NCBI GenBank assembly: GCA_950075865.1 | Contig: CATMVA010000003.1 | Coordinates: 62,001 to 126,000 of the forward strand | Reading direction: 5' to 3' | Length of the DNA: 64,000 nucleotides | From: an uncultured Oscillospiraceae bacterium | GTDB taxonomy: Bacteria; Bacillota; Clostridia; Oscillospirales; Oscillospiraceae | Shown: positions 18,014 through 27,019 of the stretch, piece after piece | How the letters are laid out: each line of letters starts with the position of its first letter | Position numbering within the stretch: position 1 is the stretch's first letter | Position numbers and translations under genes: made by a program | Notes under the pieces: model-generated | What the model saw: only the letters and a program-made list of their open reading frames with translations | Told to the model about the DNA's origin: nothing | The model's database searches: none

Positions 18014-18910
18014 ATGGAAAACAAGTATCGGGATATGATGGACCGGGTGGAGGCCTCCCAGCAGTTGAGAATGGAGGTCATGAAGATGAGTGAACAGGAA
18101 CGGACCAAAAAGACCCGCCCGATGTCCATGCGGGTGCTGCTGGCGGCGGCCTGTATCTGTGCCCTGTTGGCGGTGGGCGTTGCGGCCGCTGAGGTAATGG
18201 AGTTCGATTTTGTGAAGATCTTTTCCCATGAAGAAGATGGTATGCAGATCGACGGCTATGAGGTGGACGCCTCCGGGGTGAGAGACATCCCCATTTCGGC
18301 GTTCTCCCAAGCGGTTCAGGACTTGGAGGAGCAATATAAGGATGCGGGCCTTCATACGGAGCATCTTACCTTCGACTCCTGGGAGGAGGCCGAGGAATAT
18401 CTGGGGTATGAGATCGTGGATAACTCCGTGTTGGCCCCGGGAGAGTATATCCCCACTTGGCGGCGGTATGAAGAGGATGGAGTGACCGTGGAAGGGAACT
18501 GCGTCGTGGATATTTTTATTGGGAAATATGGGATCTCCAGGATCATGGTTACTTCCGCTATAAGAGGACGGTCGATAGGAATGCATCACGGCTTTACAGT
18601 AACCGCTACCATCTCTGTGGGCGACCAGCCGGATCAGACTGACACCCCCGGCATCTGGTATGGGGTCAACACTGACTTCGATACCATGGAGGGACAGGAG
18701 AGTTATCTGGCCGCCAACGGGCTGGAGACCGTGATCGTCGGTACGAAAACTGTCCCGGGTAGTTTGCCTCCCGGCTTTGATGGAAACGGCAAATACTACG
18801 CCAATTTCTTCCTTCGGGGCATTCGGTTTAAGGTAGAGACCGGCTATCGTGCCGAGGATCAGGTGACCGCCCTTCCCGAACTGAAGCAGGTACTGGACGC
18901 CTTTGAATAA
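18014..18910 (+). CDS. Membrane-anchored putative anti-sigma partner (DUF4179-like), second copy
   Basis: A 298-residue paralogue of the protein at 16401. It has a cytoplasmic N-terminus of about 35 residues, one transmembrane helix (SMRVLLAAACICALLAVGVAA, about 38-58) and an extracytoplasmic domain. The spacing to the ECF sigma gene is 3 bases, with GGAGG inside the sigma gene end. By position it is a likely anti-sigma factor. No catalytic motif is visible. A hairpin terminator follows. Confidence 0.75.
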   Translation: MENKYRDMMDRVEASQQLRMEVMKMSEQERTKKTRPMSMRVLLAAACICALLAVGVAAAEVMEFDFVKIFSHEEDGMQIDGYEVDASGVRDIPISAFSQAVQDLEEQYKDAGLHTEHLTFDSWEEAEEYLGYEIVDNSVLAPGEYIPTWRRYEEDGVTVEGNCVVDIFIGKYGISRIMVTSAIRGRSIGMHHGFTVTATISVGDQPDQTDTPGIWYGVNTDFDTMEGQESYLAANGLETVIVGTKTVPGSLPPGFDGNGKYYANFFLRGIRFKVETGYRAEDQVTALPELKQVLDAFE

Positions 18911-18921
18911 AATAGCCAGTC

Positions 18922-18955
18922 AAAGGGAAAGTCCCGATTATGGGACTTTCCCTTT
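18922..18955 (+). terminator. Intrinsic terminator after the second sigma unit
   Basis: AAAGGGAAAGTCCC and GGGACTTTCCCTTT form a perfect 14-bp stem. Confidence 0.85.
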
Positions 18956-18995
18956 GCTATACTGGGACCATCAAAGGAAAAGGAGTTGGCCCCAG

Positions 18996-19124
18996 ATGAC
19001 AGAAAAGTTTGAAGTAAGGTATGTAGGGGGTCACGTGGAGGTCTACGACGCCGGGGGAAACTTCTGCTTCTCGGCCGACACCAAGAGCGAGGCCGAGAGC
19101 GAGCTGTTGGACATGGCAGCATGA
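18996..19124 (+). CDS. Small protein of unknown function (42 residues)
   Basis: MTEKFEVRYVGGHVEVYDAG begins a 42-residue protein that ends in an acidic helix (SEAESELLDMAA). AAGGAAAAGGAG lies about 10 bases before ATG 18996; the longer ORF from 18903 overlaps the upstream terminator. It stands alone between two strong terminators, so it is an independent unit rather than leftover coding. A TATACT box about 40 bases upstream may be its -10. Function unknown. Confidence 0.6.
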   Translation: MTEKFEVRYVGGHVEVYDAGGNFCFSADTKSEAESELLDMAA

Positions 19125-19138
19125 CCCAAAAAAGTGTG

Positions 19139-19196
19139 AAAGGGGGACCTGTATACCGGGCAGAGGCCCGGGCGCGGGTCCCCCTTCGCTTTTTTG
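19139..19196 (+). terminator. Intrinsic terminator after the 42-residue gene
   Basis: AAAGGGGGACC pairs with GGTCCCCCTT across a GC-rich internal hairpin and is followed by CGCTTTTTT. Confidence 0.85.
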
Positions 19197-19224
19197 TGAT
19201 ATTTTTTCTTTTCGGCACAGCATC

Positions 19225-19253
19225 TTGTATTTTTGCGCTTTTTGTGGTACAAT
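19225..19253 (+). promoter_or_regulatory. Sigma-A promoter of the topoisomerase B gene
   Basis: TTGTAT (19225-19230), 17 bases, TACAAT (19248-19253) with a TGG extension. Confidence 0.65.
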
Positions 19254-19309
19254 TATCCTGAAATGTTACGGCCCAAAAACCGATTTTACCGATATGCGAG
19301 GGAATTTCC

Positions 19310-21307
19310 ATGGCAACCAGAAAACAGGTATACGACAACACCTCCATCTCCTCCCTGAAGGGGGCCGACCGGGTCCGGAAGCGCCCCGGCGTCATTTTCG
19401 GCTCGGACGGACTGGACGGCTGCCAGCACGCCGTTTTCGAGATCCTGTCCAATGCCATCGACGAGGCCAAGGAGGGCCACGGCAGCCTCATCACCGTGAC
19501 CCGGTACCTGGACAGGTCCATCGAAGTGGAGGACCAGGGCCGGGGCTGCCCTGTGGACTGGAACGAGAAGGAGGGCCGGTGGAACTGGGAGCTGGTCTTC
19601 TGCGAGCTCTACGCCGGCGGCAAGTACTCGGCGGGGGAGGAGAACTACGAGTACTCCCTGGGCCTCAACGGTCTGGGCTCCTGCGCCACCCAGTACGCCA
19701 GCGAGTTCTTCGACGCCTGCATCCACCGGGACGGGTTTGAATACACCCTCCACTTTGAGAAGGGCCAGATCACCGAGCCCGAGGAGACCTTCCTCCACAA
19801 GACCCCGTGGACGGGCAAAAAGACCGGCTCCAAATTCCACTGGAAGCCCGACCTGGAGGTCTTTACCGACATCAATATCCCGGCGGAGTACTACACCGAC
19901 GTGATGAAGCGGCAGGCGGTGGTCAACGCCGGGGTCACCTTCCGGTTCCGGAACGAGACCGCCCCCGGCAAGTTCGAGACCGCCGATTTCCTCTACGAAA
20001 ACGGCATTCTGGACTATGTGAAGGAACTCTCGGGGGAGAATTCCCTGACCGCCCCCGTCTTCTGGCAGACCGAGCGGAAGGGCCGGGACCGGGAAGACAA
20101 GCCGGAGTACAAGGTGAAGCTGTCGGTTTCCCTGTGCTTCTCCAACACGGTGCAGGTCATGGAGCACTACCACAACTCCTCCTGGCTGGAGCACGGCGGC
20201 TCCCCCGAGAAGGCCACACGGTCAGCCCTGGTGGCCGCCATCGACGCCTACCTGCGGGCCCAGAGCAAGTACCAGAAGTCCGAGAGCAAGATCACCTGGC
20301 AGGACGTGGAGGACTGCCTGGTGATGGTGTCCAACAACTTCTCCACCCAGACCTCCTACGAGAACCAGACTAAGAAGGCCATCAACAACAAGTTCGTCCA
20401 GGATGCCATGGCCGAGTTCCTGAAGGCCCAGATGGAGGTCTACTTCATCGAAAACCCCTTCGACGCCCAGAAGATCGGCGAGCAGGTGCTCATCAACAAG
20501 CGGTCCCGGGAGTCGGCCGAGAAGGCCCGGCTCAACATCAAAAAGAACCTGACCAAGGCCATGGACATCTCCAACCGGGTCCAGAAATTCGTGGACTGCC
20601 GGAGCAAGGATCCGGAAAAGCGGGAGCTCTATATCGTGGAGGGCGATTCGGCCATGGGCGCCGTCAAGCTCTCCCGGGACGGAGATTTCCAGGGCATCAT
20701 GCCGGTCCGGGGCAAGATCCTCAACTGCCTGAAGGCCGACTATCCCCGCATTTTCAAGAGCGAGATCATCACCGACCTGCTGAAAGTCCTGGGCTGCGGG
20801 GTGGAGGTCAATGACAAACGGGCCAAAGACCTGCCCGCCTTTGACCTGATGAACCTCAGGTGGAACAAGGTGGTCATCTGCACCGACGCCGACGTGGACG
20901 GCTATCAGATCCGCACCCTGATCCTGACCATGCTCTACCGGCTGACCCCCACCCTCATCAACCGGGGGTATGTCTACATCGCGGAATCCCCCCTTTATGA
21001 GATCACCTATAAGGAAAAGACCTGGTTCGCTTACTCTAACAAGGAGAAGGACGACATTGTCAAGGAGATCGGGGAGGACAAGAAGATCAACATTCAGCGC
21101 TCCAAGGGCCTGGGTGAGAACGAGCCCGAGATGATGTGGCTCACCACCATGAACCCCGAGACCCGGCGGCTCATCAAGGTCATGCCCGAGGACGCCGAGG
21201 CCACCGCCGCCATGTTCGACCTGCTGGAGGGGGACAACCTCCAGGGCCGGAAGGACCACATTGCCGAGAACGGGTACAAATTTTTGGAATTGGCCGATAT
21301 ATCGTAA
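19310..21307 (+). CDS. Divergent type IIA DNA topoisomerase, subunit B (ParE/GyrB-like)
   Basis: A 665-residue ATPase/TOPRIM subunit. The GHKL ATPase part is at the N-terminus (ILSNAIDEA, EDQGRGCPV, LGLNGLGSCAT). The TOPRIM part contains YIVEGDSAMGAVK near 440 and CTDADVDGYQI near 525. Several signature positions differ from ordinary ParE/GyrB: GLNGLG instead of GLHGVG, EGDSAMG instead of EGDSAGG, DGYQI instead of DGxHI. It is therefore a divergent second enzyme rather than the main gyrase. Its A subunit is at 22758; two unrelated genes lie between. It should relax or decatenate DNA with that partner. Confidence 0.9.
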   Translation: MATRKQVYDNTSISSLKGADRVRKRPGVIFGSDGLDGCQHAVFEILSNAIDEAKEGHGSLITVTRYLDRSIEVEDQGRGCPVDWNEKEGRWNWELVFCELYAGGKYSAGEENYEYSLGLNGLGSCATQYASEFFDACIHRDGFEYTLHFEKGQITEPEETFLHKTPWTGKKTGSKFHWKPDLEVFTDINIPAEYYTDVMKRQAVVNAGVTFRFRNETAPGKFETADFLYENGILDYVKELSGENSLTAPVFWQTERKGRDREDKPEYKVKLSVSLCFSNTVQVMEHYHNSSWLEHGGSPEKATRSALVAAIDAYLRAQSKYQKSESKITWQDVEDCLVMVSNNFSTQTSYENQTKKAINNKFVQDAMAEFLKAQMEVYFIENPFDAQKIGEQVLINKRSRESAEKARLNIKKNLTKAMDISNRVQKFVDCRSKDPEKRELYIVEGDSAMGAVKLSRDGDFQGIMPVRGKILNCLKADYPRIFKSEIITDLLKVLGCGVEVNDKRAKDLPAFDLMNLRWNKVVICTDADVDGYQIRTLILTMLYRLTPTLINRGYVYIAESPLYEITYKEKTWFAYSNKEKDDIVKEIGEDKKINIQRSKGLGENEPEMMWLTTMNPETRRLIKVMPEDAEATAAMFDLLEGDNLQGRKDHIAENGYKFLELADIS

Positions 21308-21320
21308 GGAGGGCGCCCCC

Positions 21321-22301
21321 ATGAAGCTTGGTATCTTAGGCACCGGGACCATCGCAGGGGAGCTGCTGCCCGATCTGGCGGCCCTGGGAACCGAGGCAGC
21401 CTGGCTGCTGGCCACCCCCCGCTCCCGGGAGCGGGCCGAAGGTATGGCCGAAAGGTTCGGCCTTACCGGAGTGGTCTATGACTACGATGAGCTGCTGGCT
21501 CTGGACGTGGATACGGTCTATGTGGCCCTGCCCAACTCCCTCCACTATGAATATACCAAACGGGCCCTTCTCCGGGGCAAGCATGTGATCCTGGAAAAGC
21601 CCGCCGTCACCCGGCGGAGCGAGCTGGAGGAGCTGTGGGCCCTGGCCAAGGAGCGGGACCTGGTGCTGGTGGAGGCTGTCCCCATGCGCCACCGGGAGGG
21701 CTTCCGGGCCCTGCAAGCGGCGGTGGGCAAGGTGGGGAGGGTCCGGCTGGCCTCCCTCTACTACTGCCAGCGCTCCCGCCGGTACGACGCCTTCCTCCGG
21801 GGGGATATCCACCCGGTCTTTGACCCCGCCAAGGCGGGGGGCGCCCTGATGGACCTAAACCTTTACAATATTCACGCCCTGGTGGGGCTTTTCGGGGCTC
21901 CCCAGCGGGTAGAGTACCACGCCAACATCACCCGGGGCATCGACACCAGCGGGGTACTTACCTTAGATTACGGGGACTTCCAGGCCGCCGCTCTGGCCGC
22001 CAAGGACTGCCCCTCTCCGAAAGAGTCGGTGTTCATGGGGGAGGAGGGCTTCCTCCAGGCCGACCTGCGCTTCCTGAACGGTTACATCTTCACCGCCCGG
22101 ACCGGGGAGCGTGAGGAAGTCCGGCTGGAAGCGTGCCGTGCCCATCGGCTGGTCGAGGAGTTTTTGGTATTCAAGGATATCATCGCCCGCCGGGACATGG
22201 CAGCCGCTGAGGAGCTGATGCAGGGTTCCCTGACGGTGGCCGGGATCCTGGAGGAGGCCCGGAAAAAAGCGGGGATCGTCTTTCCGGGGGATGAAGAATG
22301 A
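21321..22301 (+). CDS. Gfo/Idh/MocA-family NAD(P)-dependent oxidoreductase
   Basis: A 326-residue dehydrogenase with an N-terminal Rossmann fold (KLGILGTGTIAGELLPDL). The EKPAVTRRSE segment contains the conserved Lys of the family (EKP). The C-terminal alpha/beta domain includes GGALMDLNLYNIHAL. Members oxidise or reduce sugars, inositols or related hydroxy compounds; the substrate here is unknown. AAGGAGGG precedes ATG 21321, 13 bases after the topoisomerase B stop. It is thus probably co-transcribed with that gene although the functions are unrelated. Confidence 0.9.
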   Translation: MKLGILGTGTIAGELLPDLAALGTEAAWLLATPRSRERAEGMAERFGLTGVVYDYDELLALDVDTVYVALPNSLHYEYTKRALLRGKHVILEKPAVTRRSELEELWALAKERDLVLVEAVPMRHREGFRALQAAVGKVGRVRLASLYYCQRSRRYDAFLRGDIHPVFDPAKAGGALMDLNLYNIHALVGLFGAPQRVEYHANITRGIDTSGVLTLDYGDFQAAALAAKDCPSPKESVFMGEEGFLQADLRFLNGYIFTARTGEREEVRLEACRAHRLVEEFLVFKDIIARRDMAAAEELMQGSLTVAGILEEARKKAGIVFPGDEE

Positions 22302-22408
22302 GCAGATTCAGAAAATGACATATTCATTGAACTTTTAACGGATAATCACCACACAAAAGTAATGGTGACCTGCGAAAACAAAAAAACGCTGAATCTGTAA
22401 GGGCGACT

Positions 22409-22696
22409 GTGATGGAGAGAACAACGAAATGTAAACCCGATAATTTGTGCATGGCAATATGCACAATTTGCCTGGCGGTAAGATTCATTGAGTATTTTCT
22501 AATTGAAGCAGATAAAACAGTTATTGGAGAAAACGTGCTCCACAAAGTTGTCGGAATTATAATATCGGCAATTTCTTCAACTAGTGCAGATGAATTGCAA
22601 ATTATCAGGATTATGGTTGCGCAGCTTCTTTCTTTTACTTTTGTGTTAGCAACTTATTGTCGTAGGAACAAAAAGCAAACAGGGAAAATTTTATGA
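22409..22696 (+). CDS. Small membrane protein of unknown function in an AT-rich islet
   Basis: A 95-residue ORF beginning GTG-ATG with a hydrophobic stretch near residues 14-31 and another at about 66-83, and a basic tail (CRRNKKQTGK). It could be a two-helix membrane protein. The whole 22302-22740 stretch is much richer in A+T than its neighbours and shows different codon use, which suggests acquisition. The ribosome site (AAGGGCG) is modest. It may be a real gene or a remnant. It separates the two topoisomerase subunits. Confidence 0.45.
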   Translation: MMERTTKCKPDNLCMAICTICLAVRFIEYFLIEADKTVIGENVLHKVVGIIISAISSTSADELQIIRIMVAQLLSFTFVLATYCRRNKKQTGKIL

Positions 22697-22757
22697 AGCA
22701 AGCACCTTAACAATGAGTTTTCAAAGAACACTTAAAAACGGATAAGGATTGATACCT

Positions 22758-25007
22758 ATGGCCAAGAAGAAAAGCCCTGACGAAGTGAAGCACCGCCCGG
22801 CCGACCCCAATGTGATGGGGCTTCGGCGGGAGGTGGTGGAGCAGCCCATCACCCAGACCCTGGAGATCAACTTCATGCCTTACGCCATGAGCGTCATCAT
22901 GTCCCGGGCCATTCCCGAGATCGACGGGTTCAAGCCCTCCCACCGGAAGCTCCTCTACACCATGTACCTGATGAAGCTGCTGGGAGGTCCCCGGACCAAG
23001 TCGGCCAACATCGTAGGCCAGACCATGCGCCTCAACCCCCACGGCGACGCCGCTATCTACGACACCATGGTGCGCCTCTCCCGGGGCTACGGAGCCCTGC
23101 TCCACCCCTTTGTGGACAGCAAGGGCAACTTCGGCAAGGTCTACTCCCGTGACATGGCCTGGGCCGCCTCCCGGTACACCGAGGCCCGGCTGGACGGCAT
23201 CTGCAACGAGCTGTTCCGGGACATCGACCAGGACACGGTGGACTTTGTGGACAACTACGACGGCAGCATGAAGGAGCCCACCCTCCTGCCCACCACCTTC
23301 CCCAACGTGCTGGTGAGCGCCAACCAGGGCATCGCCGTGGGCATGGCCTCCAACCTCTGTGGTTTTAACCTCCAGGAGGTGTGTGAAGCCACCATCGCCT
23401 ACATGAAGGACCCGGACTGCGATTTGATGTCCATTCTCAAGGCTCCCGATTTCCCCACCGGCGGTGAGCTGCTCTACGACGGCGCTGCCCTCAGCGAGGT
23501 CTACAAGACCGGTCGAGGCTCCTTCCGGGTCCGGGCCCGGTGGCGGTATGTGAAAGAGGAGAATGTCATCGAGATCTACGAGATTCCCTACACTGCCACC
23601 TCCGAGGCCATTATGGACAAGATCACCGAGCTGGTGAAGGCGGGCAAGCTGAAGGAGATCGCCGACATGCGGGACGAGACCGACCTCTCCGGCTTGAAGC
23701 TGACCATCGACCTGAAACGGGGCACCGATCCCGACAAACTGATGGCGCGGCTCTTCAAGTCCACCCCCCTCCAAGACTCCTTCCCCTGCAACTTCAACAT
23801 CCTCATCGCCGGCATGCCCCGGGTCATGGGGGTGCGGGAAATTCTGGAGGAGTGGGTGGCCTGGCGTATCGACGGGGTCCGTCGCCGGACCTGGTTCATT
23901 CAGAAAAAGAAAAAGGATCAACTCCATCTCCTGAAAGGCCTGAAGAAGATCCTGCTGGATATCGACAAGGCCATCAAGATCATCCGGGATACCGAACTGG
24001 ATGCCGAGGTGGTCCCCAACCTGATGATAGGCTTCGGCATCGACCAGATCCAGGCTGACTATGTGGCCAACATCCGCCTGCGGAACATCAACAAAGAGTA
24101 CATCCTCAAGCGGGTCGAGGAGGTAGCCGGCCTGGAAAAGGAGATCGCCGACCTCCAGGATATTCTGGATAAGCCCCAGCGGGTCAAGACCATCATCGCC
24201 GACGAGCTCCGGGATGTGATGAAGAAGTATCCCTCCCCCCGCCGCACCGAGATCATCTACGAGTATCAGGCCGCAGTGGAGGAGGAGACCGTGGACGAGA
24301 CCCCCGACTATCCCGTGAATGTGTTTCTCTCCAAAGAGGGATACTTGAAGAAGATCACCCCCCAGTCTCTCCGGATGGCTTCCGACCAGAAGTACAAGGA
24401 GGGGGACGGCCCCAGCCAGTTCTGGGAGGGCACCAACAAGGCCGAATTGCTGGTCTTCACCAGCCAGCAGCAGTGTTACAAGACCCGGCTTTCCGATTTT
24501 GACGACACCAAGGCCAGCGTGCTGGGCGACTACCTGCCCACCAAGCTGGGCATGGACCCTGAAGAGACCGTGGTCTGGGCCTGCATCACCACCGACTACT
24601 CGGGCCACCTGCTTTTCCTCTTTGAAAACGGCAAGGCCGCACGGGTGGAGCTTTCCGCCTACCAGACCCAGACCCGGCGGAAGAAGCTGACCGGGGCCTA
24701 CTCGGACAAATCCCCTCTGGTCACCGCCTTCCACCTGACCGAAGACCGGGAGCTGGCCCTGGGCTCCACCGAGGGCCGGTGCCTGGTGTTCCACACCGCC
24801 GTCCTGGCCCCCAAGTCCACCCGGAACACCCAGGGGGTGGGGGTTATGACCCTCAAGGCCAAGCACCGCCTGGAGTGGGCCCGGCCGCTGGAGAATACCG
24901 CCATCAAGGACCCGGCCCGCTACCGGGCCAAATCTCTCCCTGTCATGGGTGCCCTTCTGAAGCCCGAGGACCGGGGAGAAAAGCAGCTCTCGCTGCTGGA
25001 GGAGTAA
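22758..25007 (+). CDS. Divergent type IIA DNA topoisomerase, subunit A (ParC/GyrA-like)
   Basis: A 749-residue breakage-reunion subunit. The conserved start MPYAMSVIMSRAIPEIDGFKPSHRKLLYTMY is followed by the catalytic Tyr140 in AASRYTEARL. A coiled-coil region around 380-480 and a C-terminal beta-propeller-like domain follow. ATG 22758, 10 bases behind AAGG, is preferred over TTG 22749. It pairs with the B subunit at 19310. The family is a second, uncharacterised type IIA enzyme found beside gyrase in some clostridia (family knowledge; not checked). The start of the next gene is 4 bases downstream. Confidence 0.9.
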   Translation: MAKKKSPDEVKHRPADPNVMGLRREVVEQPITQTLEINFMPYAMSVIMSRAIPEIDGFKPSHRKLLYTMYLMKLLGGPRTKSANIVGQTMRLNPHGDAAIYDTMVRLSRGYGALLHPFVDSKGNFGKVYSRDMAWAASRYTEARLDGICNELFRDIDQDTVDFVDNYDGSMKEPTLLPTTFPNVLVSANQGIAVGMASNLCGFNLQEVCEATIAYMKDPDCDLMSILKAPDFPTGGELLYDGAALSEVYKTGRGSFRVRARWRYVKEENVIEIYEIPYTATSEAIMDKITELVKAGKLKEIADMRDETDLSGLKLTIDLKRGTDPDKLMARLFKSTPLQDSFPCNFNILIAGMPRVMGVREILEEWVAWRIDGVRRRTWFIQKKKKDQLHLLKGLKKILLDIDKAIKIIRDTELDAEVVPNLMIGFGIDQIQADYVANIRLRNINKEYILKRVEEVAGLEKEIADLQDILDKPQRVKTIIADELRDVMKKYPSPRRTEIIYEYQAAVEEETVDETPDYPVNVFLSKEGYLKKITPQSLRMASDQKYKEGDGPSQFWEGTNKAELLVFTSQQQCYKTRLSDFDDTKASVLGDYLPTKLGMDPEETVVWACITTDYSGHLLFLFENGKAARVELSAYQTQTRRKKLTGAYSDKSPLVTAFHLTEDRELALGSTEGRCLVFHTAVLAPKSTRNTQGVGVMTLKAKHRLEWARPLENTAIKDPARYRAKSLPVMGALLKPEDRGEKQLSLLEE

Positions 25008-25011
25008 CGAC

Positions 25012-25884
25012 ATGGATCGAACGCCCAAACAGCTTCTTAAAAACTATCTGATGATCTTTCTGGGGTGCGCCGTCTACGCCCTGGCCTTTGACTGGTGCTT
25101 CGAGCCCAACGCCATCGGCTTCGGCGGCGTCACAGGTCTGGCCCAGATCGTCAACGTTTTCTTTCCCCAGATCAACATCGGCCTTCTGGTGATCCTGTTC
25201 AATATTCCCCTCTTTCTCATCGGCTGGCGGCTCTTCGGCACCCATATGCTGATCTCCTCCCTGACCGCCATGGCCCTGTCCTCCCTGATACTGGACGCCC
25301 TGGCCATAACGGTCCATTTCCCGCCTATGGAGGATGTTCTGCTGGCCTGTGTGGTGGGCGGGGTGCTGTTGGGCCTGAGCCTGGGCATCATTTTCCTACA
25401 GGGGGCCACCACCGGAGGCACCGAGATCGTGGCCCGGCTGCTGAAGCTGAAGTTGTCCTGGCTGCCCATGGGCAAGTGCCTGCTGGCTGCCGACCTTGTG
25501 GTGGTAGCTCTGGTGGCCCTGGTCTTCCGCAACATCAATACCGCTCTTTACGGCACGGTAGGTATCTACCTCTCCACCGTGGTCATGGATAAGGTACTCT
25601 ACGGCATGGACAACGCCAAGGTGGCCTATATCATCTCAGACAAGCCCGAGGAGATCGCCCGCACCATCCTCCACGACCTGGATCGAAGCTTCACCTACCT
25701 GCGGGGAGAGGGAGGCTATCTGGGTACCGAGAAAAAGGTGATCCTGTGTGCCTTTAAGCAACGGGAGATCGTCACCATCAAAGAGACCATCCGCCGGGTG
25801 GATCCCAACGCCTTTATGATCGTCACCTCGGCCCACGAGGTGCTGGGAGAGGGCTTTGGGAGCTACCGGCCCGATACCCTGTAA
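25012..25884 (+). CDS. YitT-family membrane protein (DUF161/DUF2179)
   Basis: A 290-residue protein with about five N-terminal transmembrane helices (to about residue 195) and a soluble C-terminal DUF2179 domain (EKKVILCAFKQREIVTIKETIRRVDPNAFMIV). It matches the YitT family, whose role is unknown. The motifs WCFEPNAIGFGGVTGLAQI and GATTGGTEIVARLL are typical. It starts 4 bases after the topoisomerase A gene, so it is probably in the same transcript. Confidence 0.88.
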   Translation: MDRTPKQLLKNYLMIFLGCAVYALAFDWCFEPNAIGFGGVTGLAQIVNVFFPQINIGLLVILFNIPLFLIGWRLFGTHMLISSLTAMALSSLILDALAITVHFPPMEDVLLACVVGGVLLGLSLGIIFLQGATTGGTEIVARLLKLKLSWLPMGKCLLAADLVVVALVALVFRNINTALYGTVGIYLSTVVMDKVLYGMDNAKVAYIISDKPEEIARTILHDLDRSFTYLRGEGGYLGTEKKVILCAFKQREIVTIKETIRRVDPNAFMIVTSAHEVLGEGFGSYRPDTL

Positions 25885-25915
25885 CACCGCCGTTTCCGGG
25901 AAGGGAGGGGAATCC

Positions 25916-27019
25916 ATGAAAAAACGAAGCCTTGCCCTGGCGCTGGCCCTGTGCCTGTGCCTGACGGGCTGCGCCAATCTGCTGGACCGCTCCTACCAAG
26001 TTTCGGCCGCCCACATGGACCGGCCCGCCACCGCCGGGGACCCCTCGGTCCTTCAGGCTACGAACTACCGGGAGCTGGTCTCGGCAGTGCTCTATTTCGT
26101 CTCCCAGGGGGAGGAGAGCGGCTCCATCCAGCTGCTGGACTATCCCGGGAATGTGGAGGACGCCCTGGCCGCCGCCTGTCTGGAGGTGGCCACCGAGGAT
26201 CCTCTAGGAGCCTACTGCGTGGATTACATCCGTCACGAGTTGACGCGGGTGGTCTCCTATGATCAGGCTACCCTCTCCATCCACTACCGCCGCACCATGG
26301 AGCAGGTGGATTCCATAGTCCGGGTCACGGGCACTTCTGCCATCCGCACCGAGCTGCGGGAGGCTCTGAACAGCTTCGCCGGGGAGGTAGTCCTCCGGGT
26401 GGCCTACTTCGCCGGGGACGCGGACACCATCGCCTCCCTGATCCGGCAGGCTTACTACGACAATCCAGCCGCCGCCTTCGGCCTCCCCCAGGTGGAGATC
26501 GCCATCTATCCTGAAACCGGCCGGGAGCGGGTGGTGGAGATCCTTCTTACCTACCCGGAGAGCGCCGAGGAGCTGCAGCGGAAAAGCGAGGCCCTCGCCG
26601 CGGAGGTCCAGGCCCGGGCTAGAGACCTTCAGGGCCTGGAGGAGCAAAATGTGGCGGTGACCGCGATCCCGGATGCCCTATACGACCCAGAGGGGGATAC
26701 CCCCTATGACGTTCTCGTGGAGGGGAAGGCCAACTCCGAAGGGATGGCCCTGGCCTACGCTCTGCTCTGCAAAGAGTCCGGCCTTTCCTGCGAGATTGTG
26801 GAGGGCACTCTGGCCTGGACGCCGGAGGCGGAGGCCCCGGACCAGGAGGAAGTCCGTTTCTGGAATATGCTTACCCTGTCCGGCGAGCGGCGCTATCTGG
26901 ATCCCTCGGACCCAAGGCCGGAGCTCCTCACTGCCCAGGCACTCTTTGACCGAGGTTACCGCTGGGCTGGCGGGCCGGCGGAGGAGCGGGCAGAAGGGAC
27001 CCAGGAAGCCGGGATCTAG
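25916..27019 (+). CDS. Lipoprotein with degenerate transglutaminase-like region
   Basis: A 367-residue lipoprotein: signal peptide ending CLCLTGC, then a mostly helical/beta N-terminal half. The C-terminal part resembles a transglutaminase-like core (EGMALAYALLCKESGLSCEIVEG, then FWNMLTLSGERRYLDPS). In active members the first block has a catalytic Cys and the second a His; here Ser and Phe/Trp replace them. It is therefore probably a non-catalytic surface protein (inference). AAGGGAGGGG lies before ATG 25916. It follows the YitT gene by 31 bases. Confidence 0.65.
   Translation: MKKRSLALALALCLCLTGCANLLDRSYQVSAAHMDRPATAGDPSVLQATNYRELVSAVLYFVSQGEESGSIQLLDYPGNVEDALAAACLEVATEDPLGAYCVDYIRHELTRVVSYDQATLSIHYRRTMEQVDSIVRVTGTSAIRTELREALNSFAGEVVLRVAYFAGDADTIASLIRQAYYDNPAAAFGLPQVEIAIYPETGRERVVEILLTYPESAEELQRKSEALAAEVQARARDLQGLEEQNVAVTAIPDALYDPEGDTPYDVLVEGKANSEGMALAYALLCKESGLSCEIVEGTLAWTPEAEAPDQEEVRFWNMLTLSGERRYLDPSDPRPELLTAQALFDRGYRWAGGPAEERAEGTQEAGI

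Noticed and set aside
22707-25028. 773-codon minus-strand ORF opposite topoisomerase A
   Set aside because: Shadow of a gene with intact catalytic motifs; an effect of high GC reducing stop codons in other frames.
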